The translations under genes were made by a program, and so were the position numbers. DNA of 64,000 nucleotides from positions 744,001 to 808,000 of the forward strand of contig PVNU02001893.1 in the NCBI GenBank assembly GCA_003013855.2, in the 5' to 3' direction. This document shows positions 1 through 11,915 of this stretch, in pieces. This DNA is from Liriodendron chinense. Lineage: Eukaryota > Streptophyta > Magnoliopsida > Magnoliales > Magnoliaceae. The notes beneath the pieces are model-generated. The model was not told where the DNA came from, made no database searches, and saw only the letters and a list, made by a program, of their open reading frames with translations. Positions within the stretch are counted from its first letter, which is position 1; each line of letters opens with the position of its first letter.

Positions 1-1039
1 CATCACAATGGCCCCCCAATGCAATCTGAATTTTTTTAATGGTGAACGTCTAATCCTTCCCTCTCATGTGTGGTCCATTTGATGATCAATCAAATTGATT
101 TTTTGGTGCCATAAGAGAGTATCAAGGAAAGCACATAATGAACAAATTGGATGCACCACATATATTATGGCGGGCCCCACACATCACAAGTATATATCAA
201 TTATTATATTCTATTATGTATAATGCCTTTTTAGTTATAAAGACTTTACTTGAAATATGAAACATAACTTTTGTTAGGTTTCATATTACAACTAAAGGAT
301 GTGATATGTTTTATAACTTATAAGCCTTTACATGCAAATATAAGCATTTAAAACAATACTCGCAGTATGATTAATTATAATCCCTTTACAACTAAAGGAT
401 TTTATAGTCATCCAAATGACCCTTAGATTAGAACCATATAAAAAATGGTGGTTGCTACTCAATTCATGCACAGTACACTTGTGTGGCAATTTGACCGTTT
501 GGATCTCTGGCCTAATTTGTCCCTTGCTTGGTTGCTAGATGCTAAATATATTATAATATAATATATAATATGCTTATATTCTGTATTATAATATAATACA
601 ATTGCAAAATGGCTAAACAAATTTATTATGATGGTTGTAATTAAAATTATAATAAGGGTTTGATTTTATAGTAACTAAGAGCTCTAAATATGTTTTAGAT
701 ATTTTTTATATTTTATATACAAAATGAATATTTTTTTATTTTTTATATTTTTATTAAATAGTTATATGAATTAGATTTGGGTTGACTCATAGATAGATGG
801 GTCGGGTTGTGATTAATATTTTTAACCTGTTTAATAAATATATTAGGTTTAAATTGGACTCATCCTAACTATGATCCGAATCTATCCCTATTTGAACCCA
901 ACCTAACTAATCCATTGCCACCCCTATGTCCCTAAGGAAAAGAATATTTATCTAGTTCACTTTGCTCTGTTGTGGCATAGGATCAAGCATATATGTTGTC
1001 ACTCTCAACGGTCCTTTCAACCTAATATTTTGATGGATG
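1..1039. other. AT-rich non-genic DNA
   Basis: No gene is visible here. The stretch is AT-rich with scattered degenerate repeats, including a short run of gggtcggg-type words near 780-900 like those that build the hAT-like elements elsewhere in the window. I see no open frame with recognisable protein similarity. Confidence 0.5.
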
Positions 1040-1480
1040 ATGGCCTACATACCACAAATATCCAAACTCACTTTATGCTACTTGTGAGTTCACTATCATG
1101 AATATACGTTGATACGAGTAGATGATGATCTTGGAACTTGCTTGAGGCTCTAAAGTGCCTTTTTGAGTTCGTACACTAAGGAATCTTGGCCATTATTTAT
1201 GTAACTAATGGATTGTTCAATATAAACTCTTGATGATTATTTGGACCCAATACTTAATGGCCACTTGATGGCTCATACACCAAAAGATTCAAACTTGCTT
1301 TATGTCACTTGTGAAACTCATTATCACGAATATATGACTCAATGAGAGTGTATCATACTCTTGAAGGTCGTTTGAGGCCATCGAGCCCCTTTTTTTAGTC
1401 AGTATACCAAGTGATCTTACCTCTTCTTTATGTCACAATGGGCTACTCACTATAAACTTTTTCCAATAATGTCATTTACA
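1040..1480. repeat. Degenerate tandem duplication of about 220 bp, probably LTR-derived
   Basis: Two consecutive units of about 220 bp share diverged text: a 'ctttatg..acttgtga' block at about 1072 and again at about 1298, then 'atcatgaatata' and 'atcacgaatata'. A word of about 38 bp near 1238 (ttggacccaatactt...) recurs at about 16677, just beyond the PBS of the Copia element. This suggests that 1040-1480 is the 3' LTR side of that same nested element, which is an inference. Confidence 0.45.
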
Positions 1481-1499
1481 AATACTGATTTTACATTCA

Positions 1500-1690
1500 T
1501 TTAATGGAATTTTCATTGTTTTTATATTGTCAAAGCAATCAATAATTTAGTTTGATTCATTCGAGCAACATGACCAAATATCTCATGATGGTCAATATTG
1601 AGTTCTTCTTTATAGCCTTTCACTATTATCCTTGCTTTGTGTCGATTAATGGACTCATTTGTCTTACACTTGGCCTTACTTACATCCTCT
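1500..1690 (-). pseudogene. Copia reverse transcriptase N-terminal fragment
   Basis: Minus-strand translation gives a run ending SINRHKARIIVKGYKEEL followed by a HHEIFGHVARMNQTKLLIAL-like segment. This is the start of the Copia RT domain (family form: G-S-x-x-R-x-K-A-R-L-V-x-K-G-x-x-Q). It breaks off in stops near 1500, and the catalytic YVDD part is missing. It is the most 3' coding part of the old Copia element whose PBS is at 16650. Product: RNA-directed DNA polymerase, non-functional. Confidence 0.7.
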
Positions 1691-1989
1691 TCACATAAAT
1701 TGCTTTGTGATATTCTGAAAGCTTAGTTAACTCTCACGTGTCATTTTTCTGAAAATTTAAAATTTCTCATTTTTCTTCTTTATTGCTTCTTGAGACTTAA
1801 GATGATCACAATTTATGAATAACATAGTTAATTGAATTGTTATCATCATCAATATTATTATCATGAGCTATTTAAAAAGTTTTTTAGATTTTCAGGCTTT
1901 TTTTTTATGTTAAGATATGTGAATAACAAAGAAAAATATTTAGTCTTTTTTTTTTTAACTTTATGTTTTTTTTTTTTTTTTTTATGTCT

Positions 1990-2248
1990 CACAATCAAAG
2001 CTTTTTATATGGCGCTTATTTAAAATGTATACTATGTTGGCTATAACTTTTACCCAAAAGGATTTAAACACACATTTTTCCTTAAACATATTTTTCGTCA
2101 TCCCCACAATCATTCTATTTTTTTTTCTTTTAATCACTCCATTTTGTTGAAGCATGTAGCTCGATCATGTTAGTTTAATGTTCAATTTCATTCTCCTTGC
2201 AAAGCCTCTAAAAGCGTAGAAGGTGTATTCATCAATTTCCATCAGTCT
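1990..2248 (-). pseudogene. Copia integrase core, 3' part, cut by a CACTA element
   Basis: Minus-strand frames show FCKENEIEH, then a degenerate counterpart of the QQNGVAERKNRT block with the catalytic Glu region, then FWVKVIANIVYILN, which matches the Copia integrase FWGEAV..A.YILNR segment. Several stops and frameshifts are present. The domain stops exactly at 2249, where the CACTA target duplication begins, and resumes at 6095. Confidence 0.75.
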
Positions 2249-2579
2249 TGACACTATGTGAAAAAGTGTGTAATTTGACCAAATGATTCGAGCGTTACGG
2301 ATGGTTCGTGATATTCGATAATTGATAGACCTCGTTGAGCTCAAAAGGCGTTAGATTCGACTGGTGCATCAAGTGTCCTCAACCGTAAAAAATAACGCAT
2401 TTTGTATCGACCGTTTGAGACCGTCGAATTAGGAAAATTAGGGATCAAATCGAAAATAATCCCTTTCTCATATCTCTTTCCCTTTCTCCTCCTCCCCATC
2501 TCTCTCTCTCTCATCGACAGCGCTGCCCCCCACCTCTCTCCCTTTCTCTCTGCCGCATCGACAGCCCGCCAAACAGCAC

Positions 2580-2587
<8 letters not shown>

Positions 2588-2639
<52 letters not shown>
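2588..2639. repeat. (CT)n microsatellite
   Basis: About 26 CT dinucleotides lie inside the CACTA element. They create long Ser/Leu and Arg/Glu reading frames on both strands that are not genes. Confidence 0.95.
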
Positions 2640-2642
<3 letters not shown>

Positions 2643-3632
2643 CTATAGCACCGACAGGCCCATCGAGCAACATCGCTCTTCACCTGCATATCCCAGTCAA
2701 TGACCCTTCCCTATCACCTATCGCAGCCCATACTCCAAGTAATTTTGTTAATTTTATTTATTTATTTATTAATCTGTAATGTGTCTCATTTATTAAAGAT
2801 GATTAGAAGTGTTGTGCTAAGCTATTTGATTTCTAATTAGGCATACAACATGTGTTGATCTTGAATTCTCTACCCTAACATGTTATAAGTATATTGATGT
2901 TAATTGCATTAACCATTTCTTTAATCACATGATGGATTTTACATATGTGAATATGGTTAGAAGGGAGTTGAATGTTTACATGTGAAGATGAATGTGGTCT
3001 AGTGTTGGTGATGTAAAGTGGAATTATTGTGGCTAATTAGACATGATGTATAGTTACTTAGGCCTCAGAACCAATGTCTTTAATTGAAATGATCACATAT
3101 GAAAATGCATTGAAAATTTAAACTATAACTAACTCTGGGGATATAATTAATCAATTCAAATGAAATTCAAACTAATTAAAAGCAAAGCATGAATAAGTTT
3201 GCTTTGTCTATTCTTAGCACATATGATGATTTTGTGAATTTGGTGTGTCTCTGATGATATAAAAACCACTTACATTGAAATGTTTCAATACATTGATTTT
3301 TTTTAAAGATAAGGAGGCATTACATGGTTGAACTTGTAACTCTTCAGATCCTGCTCTACTGTAAGACATTATAGTGTATGACAGATTCCAGTAGGTTAAG
3401 TTACAAGTTGGTGTATGGTAAAAATGTGTTAATTGGTATAAACTTAATCATCTCTCTCTCCTTTAAGTATATTATTCATTAATATTAACTTTCATTTATA
3501 TTAATTGTCCTTTCAATGTTTATCATAGATGAATGTATTATATTAGACACGCCCAATCCACATGTTTATTTATAAGCTTGGATTTCTTTTAGTATAGGAT
3601 AATCAGTTGCCCATTTGAGAATTTCTATGTTG

Positions 3633-3633
<1 letters not shown>

Positions 3634-3693
<60 letters not shown>
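3634..3693. repeat. (TA)n microsatellite
   Basis: About 30 uninterrupted TA units inside the CACTA element. Confidence 0.95.
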
Positions 3694-3695
<2 letters not shown>

Positions 3696-4058
3696 GTGTG
3701 TGTTTTTCGAGGCATAAAAATCATCAAATTGACTCGTTGGACAGTTCAACGTTGGATATATTGAAGTACTTTCATTTCCAACATTTAAATGCACATGCTT
3801 ATTCTGCATGTAAACTCTTCATTTCTCTCCGGATATGTATTTAATATTTATTTTTCATGTCTACTTGACATGAGATTCAAATATAAGATCAGCATATTTG
3901 GAGAGATATGGGGAGATGCTGTCAGAATTTCTGCATGGAAATATGAAAACATTATAATGTATTCAATTTTGGATAGGTGATTGATTTAGTTAGTTAGGTA
4001 AAGTCTTAAAACAAAATTATCAATGAGTTCAATTAACAATGAAACTCATCTCGTGCAG

Positions 4059-4164
4059 TACCATCAAGTTTCGGTCATGTCCTCCTCATTGCCCTACGTA
4101 GCCAAAGCACGCTTGATTCTTAAGGATCTATTACAGTTGGACTTACCTAACCAATCTTCTTCAG
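4059..4164 (+). pseudogene. Possible captured exon within the CACTA element
   Basis: A 106-bp stretch lies between an acceptor-like tcgtgcag and a donor-like cag/gttagg. Its first frame is open throughout (35 codons, including SVMSSSLPYVAKARLILKDL), while the other two frames carry stops. Its base composition is less AT-rich than its surroundings. This is what a host exon picked up by a Pack-type CACTA would look like. I do not recognise the protein, and chance is a real alternative. Confidence 0.25.
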
Positions 4165-4593
4165 GTTAGGTCAAAGAGTTATCCGATTTGATCAACATTC
4201 TCTTAGAGGATGCTCTACCTAAAATATTAAAAATTAAGTTTTCAGCAAAAAAATCTAAAATGTGTATTATCATTCATTATATACTTAAAACAAAATCATC
4301 GTAGTTTAGGGGATGATGGCTATCACTATTGTCCTTATGTCAAATGTCATAATGTGACAGTATCGAGAAAAAGTGTAGGCGAAATTACAGAACATTTAAT
4401 ATGTAACAGTATAGATGTCTTACACGACATGGATCTACTACGATGAACAATGGGGTTGAAGTCATGTAACTATTGGGGCTAGTACATTTTCCACTGATCA
4501 TAACGAAGATTCTTTTCCAATGATGGTTGATATGATGAGTAATGAAGAACCCAATCCTGATTTTTATACTACCTGCAACGAGGGGATCTTCGA

Positions 4594-5150
4594 TAAGGCT
4601 GAAAGTTTGGTGGGTTCAACTCGACCGACCCATGACTGACCCAACATTGGGTTATGGTTGGGGTTGGGCAAAAAGTATTGGACCCGATCTTGAGCTTGGG
4701 TTATGCAAACACCAATCTGATAAAGCTTGGGTCGGGCTTGGGTTGAGGTCTCAGGTTGTCCGACCCAACTCGAACCCGATCTATATACAGGTTACTTAGA
4801 ATTTCACTATACTTTAGTAAAGCAAACTTATTAGTTTATATTTATCCTATATTTTAGCCTATTTATTTAGAAAAAGTGAAATTCTTTACAATAAATAACT
4901 ACATATATAATTAATAAAGTTATAGGTACAGAAAATAAGACATGTATTGAAATATAATAGACTAATGTAATAACAAAAATATTAACATGCATCAACTCGA
5001 CCAACCCGTTCAACCCGACTGAGCCCGCTTGGGTCGAGCTTGGGTTGAGAATTCCCAACCTAAGGTTGGGTTGGGTTGGGTTAGGGTTGAAGTATAGGTA
5101 TCTTGGGTTGGGTTAGGGTTGAGCACCAACCCGCTCGACTTTCAGCCCTA
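4594..5150 (+). mobile_element. hAT-like MITE, gggtcgggtt family, copy 1
   Basis: The ends match the TIR TAGGGCTGAAAGT (left end with a one-base change, right end exact). The flanks are ATCTTCGA (4586-4593) and ATCTTCAA (5151-5158), an 8-bp duplication with one mismatch, which is the hAT hallmark. The terminal 100-150 bp consist of repeated gggtt/gggtcggg words, and the centre is AT-rich. A second copy in inverted orientation lies at 52614-53197. There is no coding capacity. Confidence 0.85.
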
Positions 5151-5404
5151 ATCTTCAATAGAAGTGCAAAGTTGTAGGACCATGAGACTCTGGAGGGGAT
5201 GATGTTTGCATCTATTAATATAGGAGAAATTATTAGGTGACCTAGATACAATACAATTTTCTTTTGATATATCTTATGGATTGATTTTACATTTTGTGAA
5301 CACTAGTGCATTTCTTACATTTGTTACATTTTATTGTTTGTACTTGTGCATTTCTTACATTTTATCTTATGTATTGGTTTTTATGAATTGTGTGGATTGC
5401 TAAT

Positions 5405-5545
5405 AATTAATGGTGGATTGTGGATTATGGTGAATTGTAGATTGTGGTGAATTGTGGACTGTGGGTTGTGTATTGTGGATTATAGTGGGTTGTGGGTAGT
5501 GGCTTGTGGGTTGTGGATTGTAGTGGCTTGTGGATTGATTATATT
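5405..5545. repeat. Degenerate gtggattgt simple array
   Basis: About 140 bp of overlapping gtggatt, gtgggtt and gtggctt words inside the CACTA element. Confidence 0.7.
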
Positions 5546-6094
5546 TTTGTATTGTTGATTAGTTACATTTTTGTATTGTATTAATACAGGTTAATTATAT
5601 GATAAATGGGGCACAACTCTCATGAAATACTGATTAATTTTTCTATAAACACAAATATTCGATGATTCGAAATCGACGTCTAACATAATCAAGTGTTTCG
5701 AACCATTAAATAATCTTATAACTTTTTTCAAAATGATTGTTACAGACTATCAGATAATTTATCGATAGCTCAAAACAATCGAATAATTTTCCAAAACAAC
5801 GGTCTGCGTCACTTGATTTCTAATTTGTGGGTTTAGTAACATCATTTGTCTTCATGAAACGAGGGTCCACGACGCTAAAAAATATTACCATAATTTTTTA
5901 GGATTTGGGACCGTTGAATATGATATTTGACCAGATAGTATGAATCGATTGTCATGGACAGTCAAATATTGTGACTGTGGTGGATCGTGGAATTGTATTT
6001 TCAACTATCAATTTTTCGACGTTGTTGGCCATCAAATGGGTTGTATATCGATGGTTCTATACCATTACATTACGCACTTTTTCACATAGTGTGA

Positions 6095-6690
6095 TAACAT
6101 TTAAGGAAAAGCTATTTCACTTTTTCATAAATATTTTGAACTTTTGAAAAATAATTGAAAGTTCATATTTCTCTTTTAAAAATAAGTCCATGTCTTCCTA
6201 TTGAATTCATTAAGAAAGTGGCAAAAGATTTATTGTTACCATTCAAACGGTAACCCATCCCATACTGATCTGAATGCACAAGTTGAAGTAGCAATGTGGC
6301 TTTCTTTAGTTTTTCAATTTTGAATGAATTTCTGTATTGCTTTCCATAAATGCAACCGTCACAAAATTTAATTTGGGTGGTTTAAGAGAGGTGGAGCTTG
6401 TCATCATGCTCCTGTTACTCAACATTTTCAAAATTCAAATGATTAAAATGAAGATGCCATAACCATAAATCATTACACCCAATTGTTTTAAGACACGACA
6501 GACTATCATTTTAAATGTTTAAGAAAAATATTTGATTTTTTATCTTAGAAATTCCAACAATCCACTCATTTTGAGCATAGTTAAGGCCACATATATTTTT
6601 AGTATGCACAACATATCCCTTTTCATACAATTGACCAATAGTTAATAAATTGTTGTTTGTAATGATTTTGGATCGGAGTTTATATTACAT
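6095..6690 (-). pseudogene. Copia protease/integrase junction and integrase zinc-binding domain
   Basis: Reading the minus strand from about 6660, the frame contains NLLTIGQLYEKGY, the conserved segment after Copia protease. It then has the GAG-pre-integrase/HHCC region with LWLWHLHFNHLN and CDGCIYGKQ, and ends near 6095 with HSDQYGM, a remnant of the first catalytic Asp block. Frameshifts and stops are present. The 5' continuation (protease) is at 10690-10950 and the 3' continuation is at 1990-2248, beyond the CACTA insertion. Confidence 0.8.
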
Positions 6691-7894
6691 AGACATTCAA
6701 TCATAAGACATTCATAAGACATCATCACATCTACACAAGAGAGACAGGGGCATAAAGTTGAAAGGCTTTTATTACATTTTAGGCCATGGTATACCATAAG
6801 CCCTTAATTATATTACATGAAGTAACTCTTGATTCTAAGACAATAGTAACAAGAAAATAATTTATTTAAAATAAGAAAAAGTTAATTAATGTAGATACAT
6901 GATGATGCTTATGCATGTAATGTAAGGGAGAGCCCCTAAGACCAGGGCATAGCTCCATCATTAGGCAAATTCAGGTTTTGCACAACCCTTTCTCTCTCAT
7001 ATAAAGTCCATGGTACAATAAGTACAAGATGGACTGGGGGAGTGGAAAACCATGTATGGTATTGCGCATTCAGCTCATAAGATAGGGAGTACTAAGCTAT
7101 ATCTTTCATAGAGCACACGTACATCATAATATAATTAAGGCAATCAAGCCATGTTGTTAGGAGGTATAAATGGTACACAATACCAACCTTTTACTTAAAA
7201 CATCGTAGATGTTAAATGAGAGAGAGGGTGTCAGGCAGTGGTTAAGGTGCTTATTAGAGAGTTGTTTAAGTAGGGTGCAGGGTCAAAGTGGGCACGAATT
7301 TAAGATGGACATGGAGACCACGTGCATGATGAGCTTAAAATAACTTTGTTAAGGGTGATAGTCCCACTGTGAGTTCTATAGCTTTTAAGAAGTGGATCAT
7401 CCCTCATAAAATACTCCCGATGAGCTTTAATTAACACAGATGAGAGGTAGCTTTCAGCACTAATTACATATGAGAGGCTACTTTATATAAAATGTGTTCC
7501 TTGGTGTTACCACAAAAGAGCATAGCTTTGGGATTAACCTTATAACTATTACGTAAACTATGGTGTAGGGAAGCATAATGTTGAGTATTAAGGCAAGAGG
7601 TGCGATAAAAAAGGTAAACTGTGAAGCCTAGTGAGTAATCTTAACACAAGTTTTGAAAAGTAATCATAAAGAATCTGAATAAAATGATTTTATTCAAAAC
7701 ATGAAATAACTCTTTATGCAAAGATAGAAAAGTAAAGACATTAATAAACAAGATTTTTAATGTAAATTCATTAGAAAATGTATATGAATAAAAGCAACAT
7801 ATGCAATAATTCACAACAATCAGTGCAGTTTAATCTTTTTTTAACACTAGGATCAATTTTAACCGATTGGTCAACACCCTCACTAATACAACAC

Positions 7895-8225
7895 CTAGTT
7901 TGACAATGAGAACCTTTTGCATGAAACGCTCATTTATCGAAAAGGTACTTGGCATGACAATGGAAACCTTTTACTTGACATGCTCACTCATCTAAATGAT
8001 ACTTGATGAGGGATTTATTCGTACGTTAGCTGGTTAGATTATTTTCCGATCAAACTTGACAGCGAGAACCTTTTGCAATTTTGAAATGCTCACTCACCCA
8101 AATAGTTTACGGTAGAGATTATAAGAGGTACTAATTGAGTTTTTAGGACTTTCAACCTAAGTGTCTGGTTGCATCACCTCTTTAAGCTTTAGGGATTTTC
8201 AACCTAAGGGACTTGATTGCCCCAC
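7895..8225. repeat. Short degenerate tandem repeats
   Basis: A unit of about 50-60 bp built on 'cttgacagcgagaacctttt' and 'gctcactca' words occurs three times (about 7895, 7950 and 8046). It is followed by two copies of a 'ttcaacctaag' unit (about 8150 and 8190). No function is evident. Confidence 0.6.
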
Positions 8226-9397
8226 TTATTTTCTAGTGCCCTAGACACAATCCAAATATGTATAATTTCAATAATACATAAATAAAATATTTTTAAAACC
8301 TCATATGATCATTATTCCTCAGTTAAATCCATAATACATGTGATGTACAAAATTCACACATAATTTATTAAACAAAAAAAAATTCTAATCATCATAAATA
8401 ATCCGCTTGTGATTAAAGCTCTATGCAGATATTAAATATGTAATATGATGCATTAAATTTGAGATTCTGAAAAATTATATCTAAACCTCAAAATTTTAAG
8501 AAATTTACAATAATTTTAAGAGAAAATTCTAAAATAAAATTTATATATTAATTTTTTTAAACCATATTACTGAAATAAGATAAAAAGAAATATTAGCATA
8601 CGATTAACAATAATCTAAATTTAAAATTTAATTAAAGCAAGTATGGTAATTAAATACAACAAATAAAAAAATTAAACAAACAAATAAATAACAATTAAAA
8701 TAAGTAACTAAAAAATCTTAAGTTATTTACGTTAATAATCGTAATTTTTTTTAAGGGAATTCATATTGAATTAATCACAAAAAGGAAAACTAAATAAATA
8801 AAAGAGATAATTTAAAAAAAAAAAAAGTGGAAGAAAACTCACTCAATTTTTTTTCTTATTTATCTCTCTCCTCAGGTTATGTCAACCACTCTTTTTTAAC
8901 TATCCCTCTCTCTCTAAACCTCTAAACTCAAAACACACTCACACCACCCTCCTATCTATTGCCTCTCTCTCACTTTACTGTTTCTCTTAAACACATGTGC
9001 ATCATGTGTGCAAGAGGCACCACCTCACATTCACTCCTTTCATTTCTTTCTTCTAATTTTGTTTTTTTTTTTCTCTTTTATTTAGAAAGTGGTATGTGTG
9101 TGCCATTTGTGTGTGGTATGTGAGACATGCATGCGATGAGTGTACATCGTGTGTAATTGTGATGCATGCATGTGCGAATAGATAGATTGATGGTGTTTTG
9201 ATAAATTTCGGCATTGGATGGTTAGATGGGTGTATGGTTGAATTTATTGGTAAATGGATAATAGAATTTGGGTATGTTCAAATCAACGATTATGATTGAA
9301 AATGTTTAACATGTAGATCAACTGTCGTCGTTGGATGGATTTAATACATCAATCAACGGTTACAATCGGTTGGGTCAAAATTAATTTGGGTTATTAC

Positions 9398-9410
9398 ATT
9401 GCCTCCACTT
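9398..9410 (-). other. Possible LTR start plus polypurine tract (Gypsy-like)
   Basis: On the minus strand a purine-rich AAGTGGAGGCAA directly precedes TGTAATAACCC, the typical start of many plant Ty3/gypsy LTRs. No partner LTR was located, so this is tentative. Confidence 0.3.
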
Positions 9411-9870
9411 AGTTTTGTGGTCAACGAGTTGTTACAGTAGCTCTTGTCCAATTCAAAGAGAGCATTGGATGATACATCAACAAAGAGGGAAAAAACTCAT
9501 AAAGTACCAGCTCATAATTCGTTCATTAGGCATGGCTAATAGTACTTAGTTGCTCCCAGTGGAACATCCCCTTGGGTGTTGCTCCTTCTAAGTTCAGCAC
9601 GGAATGTTGATGTGGAGTCTCACTAAGAGAAGGTTCTAGGAGAAATGTACTAGCCGCACTAAGGCAAGATTTCTCCTCGGCGTTAGTTAAAGCAAAATTG
9701 CACTAACTACGTTAAGAAGGGACCCCCTAATGGAGTTTTATATACACACATCATCAGGTTTGAAATTGAACAGAGCCACACGAGGTAACAACTGGCATGC
9801 ACTAATTATCACACCCTTGGAGGTCGAAGCGAATTTTGTTAACTTGCACCTATCATCTATTCACAAGGAT

Positions 9871-10471
9871 GTGACAACTAGTTGTTCAATGGCGCAGCTA
9901 TAGGCGGGACAAGATCGATCACCGTCTCTCTCGTAGGATAATTGATCTAAATCTACTGATCTATTGGGAATCCTTAATTGATCTTCCTTAATTTCTCAAG
10001 GGGCACTCGAAGAACACGAGCAAAAGAGATAAACTCAAAGGAATATCTTCAAAATTGATTAATGAATCCTCTATCATGAAAATAAAAGGGTTTAAATAGT
10101 CTAGCTACCAAATAGAAACCCTAAAACGAGATTAAGAAGAGTCCGAATTGAAAATTGAAAGAGAAAATTCAAAAAATAACAAGTTCGTGTGTAATCGGCG
10201 CAACTGTCGACCGGTCGGACAGGGTGCCTCGACCAGTCGAGAATGGTCCCCAACAGTCTAGCGAGATCAGCCACTTCCAGGGGAATTTCTGATTGATCGG
10301 TCATGATCAGTTCAGAATAGTCCAGAGATTTGGGTTGTCTCCTGAGAATTTTTCGGCCAGTCTGCAAACAAGCTCTGTTTTTCCTCTAATTTGCTGAGCC
10401 TAGGCTCCTTCTTTGGGGTTTTCTGTGGGTCCTTTCTTTGGTCCATCTTCATCATGTAAAGTTGAACAACC
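9871..10471 (-). repeat. LTR-like segment with short inverted ends and cgaccggtcg words
   Basis: The segment is bounded by ttgttcaa and ttgaacaa. On the minus strand it has a ctatttaaaccc TATA-like box near 10095. It also contains a cgaccggtcgg palindrome and a degenerate gaccagtcga copy (10205-10245), like the palindromic words of the GAG-only element LTRs at 33, 43 and 46 kb. A solo LTR is possible. No target duplication was found. Confidence 0.35.
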
Positions 10472-10582
10472 TCCCTACATCATTCAAGGACTCACACCTT
10501 CATCTATTCACAAGGGCACAACATGCATAGCTCCCTTTTCAATGACTTAGACAATTGTCAAGGTCATGAGCTTGCACCCTAG

Positions 10583-10584
<2 letters not shown>

Positions 10585-10651
<67 letters not shown>
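10585..10651. repeat. (TA)n microsatellite
   Basis: About 33 TA units. Confidence 0.95.
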
Positions 10652-10652
<1 letters not shown>

Positions 10653-10689
10653 GGTACTACGACAAGCTTCTTCCATTCTCAAAATTGTG

Positions 10690-11021
10690 ATCTCTCACAC
10701 CTAAATAATTGCATTCTGATTTAGAAACATAAAACTCACCATATAGATAAGGATGATCATCATTCCTTTCGCAGATTATAATATCACCTTCCTTTTATTG
10801 TATCTTCACATTGTCATCAAACTTGGCTGTAGAATAGACTGACTCATCTAATTCTATGAATATCTTTTTTTTTTCCACACATGTGATTACTACATCCCGT
10901 GATCCAAGTACTGGATTCTATTTTCACTTTTCTCTCCAACATTGCACATTAATAACAGGAGAGCATCCAAACCTTCATCTTTTTCAATAAATTAATGTTT
11001 TTACCACAATTATAATATTTA
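10690..11021 (-). pseudogene. Copia nucleocapsid zinc-knuckle remnant and aspartic protease
   Basis: From 11021 the minus strand enters a zinc-knuckle remnant (YYNCGK), then about 40 codons later the protease: DxGCSNHMCGKK around 10880, KIFIELDESVYS, and a GDIIICERNDD block with one in-frame stop before it. This matches the retropepsin-like protease of Copia elements with a DTGCSNHM active site. The upstream side is cut by the Mutator-like element at 11022, and the downstream side runs into inserted DNA near 10720. Non-functional. Confidence 0.78.
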
Positions 11022-11299
11022 GGAAATTTTACAAAATAGTACCTTATTAATATGCTATTTACATTCCCCTACCTCTTTAAATTAAGTTTTCATAAACTAC
11101 CCCATTAATTAATTTATTGTTAAACAAATACCTTCCGTTAGTTTTATTTTACTTCCGTTAGTTTAAATTACTATTTTTTTTTCCTAAAATCACAAAATTG
11201 CCCACCAAGAATTACATAAATGAATTAGTGGTGTTATTAAAAAAAAAAATCCTAAAAATGGAAAAGAGTTTACACTGGACACCCATAGCATTGTAGCGG

Positions 11300-11745
11300 A
11301 AGGTGACTACCCCACCATGACGTATGTGTTTTATCTATGCCGTCCATCCAATTTTCCATATCGTTTTAGGGCATGAGCCCAAAAGTGAGGCAGATCCAAA
11401 TCACAGGTGGACCACGCAGGAAACAGTAGTGATAGAACACTCACCATTAAAACATTCCTAAGGACTACTGTAATGCCTTCCATATTGTTTATTTTCCATC
11501 CAACCTATTGATTAGGTCACACAGACCTGGATGAAGGGGAAAAAACAAATATCAGCTTGATATAAAACTTTTGTAGCCCACAAAAAAGTCTTTAATGGTG
11601 GGCATTCATCACCACTGCTTCATGTAGTGTGGTCCACCTGATATTTGGATCTGCCTCATTTTTGGGCTCATGCAATTAAATGACCTGGAACAATTAATGG
11701 ACGGCGTGGATTAAACATATATTTCAATGTGAAGCTCATGCAACA
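11300..11745. mobile_element. Foldback MITE, copy A
   Basis: The two arms (about 11310-11430 and 11620-11735) are near-perfect inverted copies: gggcatgagcccaaaa...caggtggaccac on the left, and its reverse complement on the right. The spacer contains a conserved 'atcagcttgat' and 'cttttgtagcccac' block. Copies B, C and D of the same family lie at 12335, 14688 and 15757. There is no coding capacity. Confidence 0.8.
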
Positions 11746-11834
11746 CCTTATGCAATCAGGGTTAAAGGCATTGGTGTCTTTGCTAGATGTGGAGGCATAG
11801 GAAGTCAACGCTCAAGTGGACCACATCAAGCAGT

Positions 11835-11915
11835 GCAGTAATTTCACCCTGATTTGGAGACCGAGACCTCTTGTTGAAACTCCGCAGAGTCTACCAACAA
11901 GGCAAGGCCCGAACC
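11835..11915 (-). mobile_element. SINE fragment, tRNA-related
   Basis: On the minus strand this reads ttgccttgttggtagactc (A-box-like) followed by gagtttcaacaagaggtc and a decayed B-box. It closely matches the + strand copy at 30990-31110. Confidence 0.6.

Larger units (their letters stand above)
2252..6091. mobile_element. Non-autonomous CACTA (En/Spm-like) DNA transposon
   Basis: The ends are inverted repeats starting CACTATGTGAAAAAGTG. The left TIR (2252 onward) and the reverse complement of the right TIR (ending 6091) agree over about 23 bp with one mismatch. Both flanks carry the 3-bp duplication TGA (2249-2251 and 6092-6094), as expected for the CACTA superfamily. The 3.84-kb interior shows no TNPD/TNP2 transposase, so transposition would need a source in trans. 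It holds a CT tract, a TA tract, a hAT-like element (4594-5150), a possible captured exon (4059-4164) and a gtggatt-type simple array. It interrupts a Copia integrase. Confidence 0.88.
6691..10680. other. Inserted DNA splitting the Copia protease, no gene recognised
   Basis: The Copia protease stops near 10720 and its continuation resumes near 6685, so about 4 kb of foreign DNA lies between. I find no open frame of quality in it. It holds local repeats (7895-8225), an AT-rich tract, a possible LTR/polypurine boundary near 9398, an LTR-like segment (9871-10471) and a TA microsatellite. I could not define its exact ends or a target duplication. Confidence 0.5.

Noticed and set aside
2341..2779. 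Open frames of 73-125 codons on both strands
   Set aside because: They are produced by the CT microsatellite (Ser/Leu and Arg/Glu runs) and lie within a non-coding CACTA element.
7895..8225. CRISPR-like array
   Set aside because: The repeats are degenerate, the spacers are not unique, and the genome is a plant.
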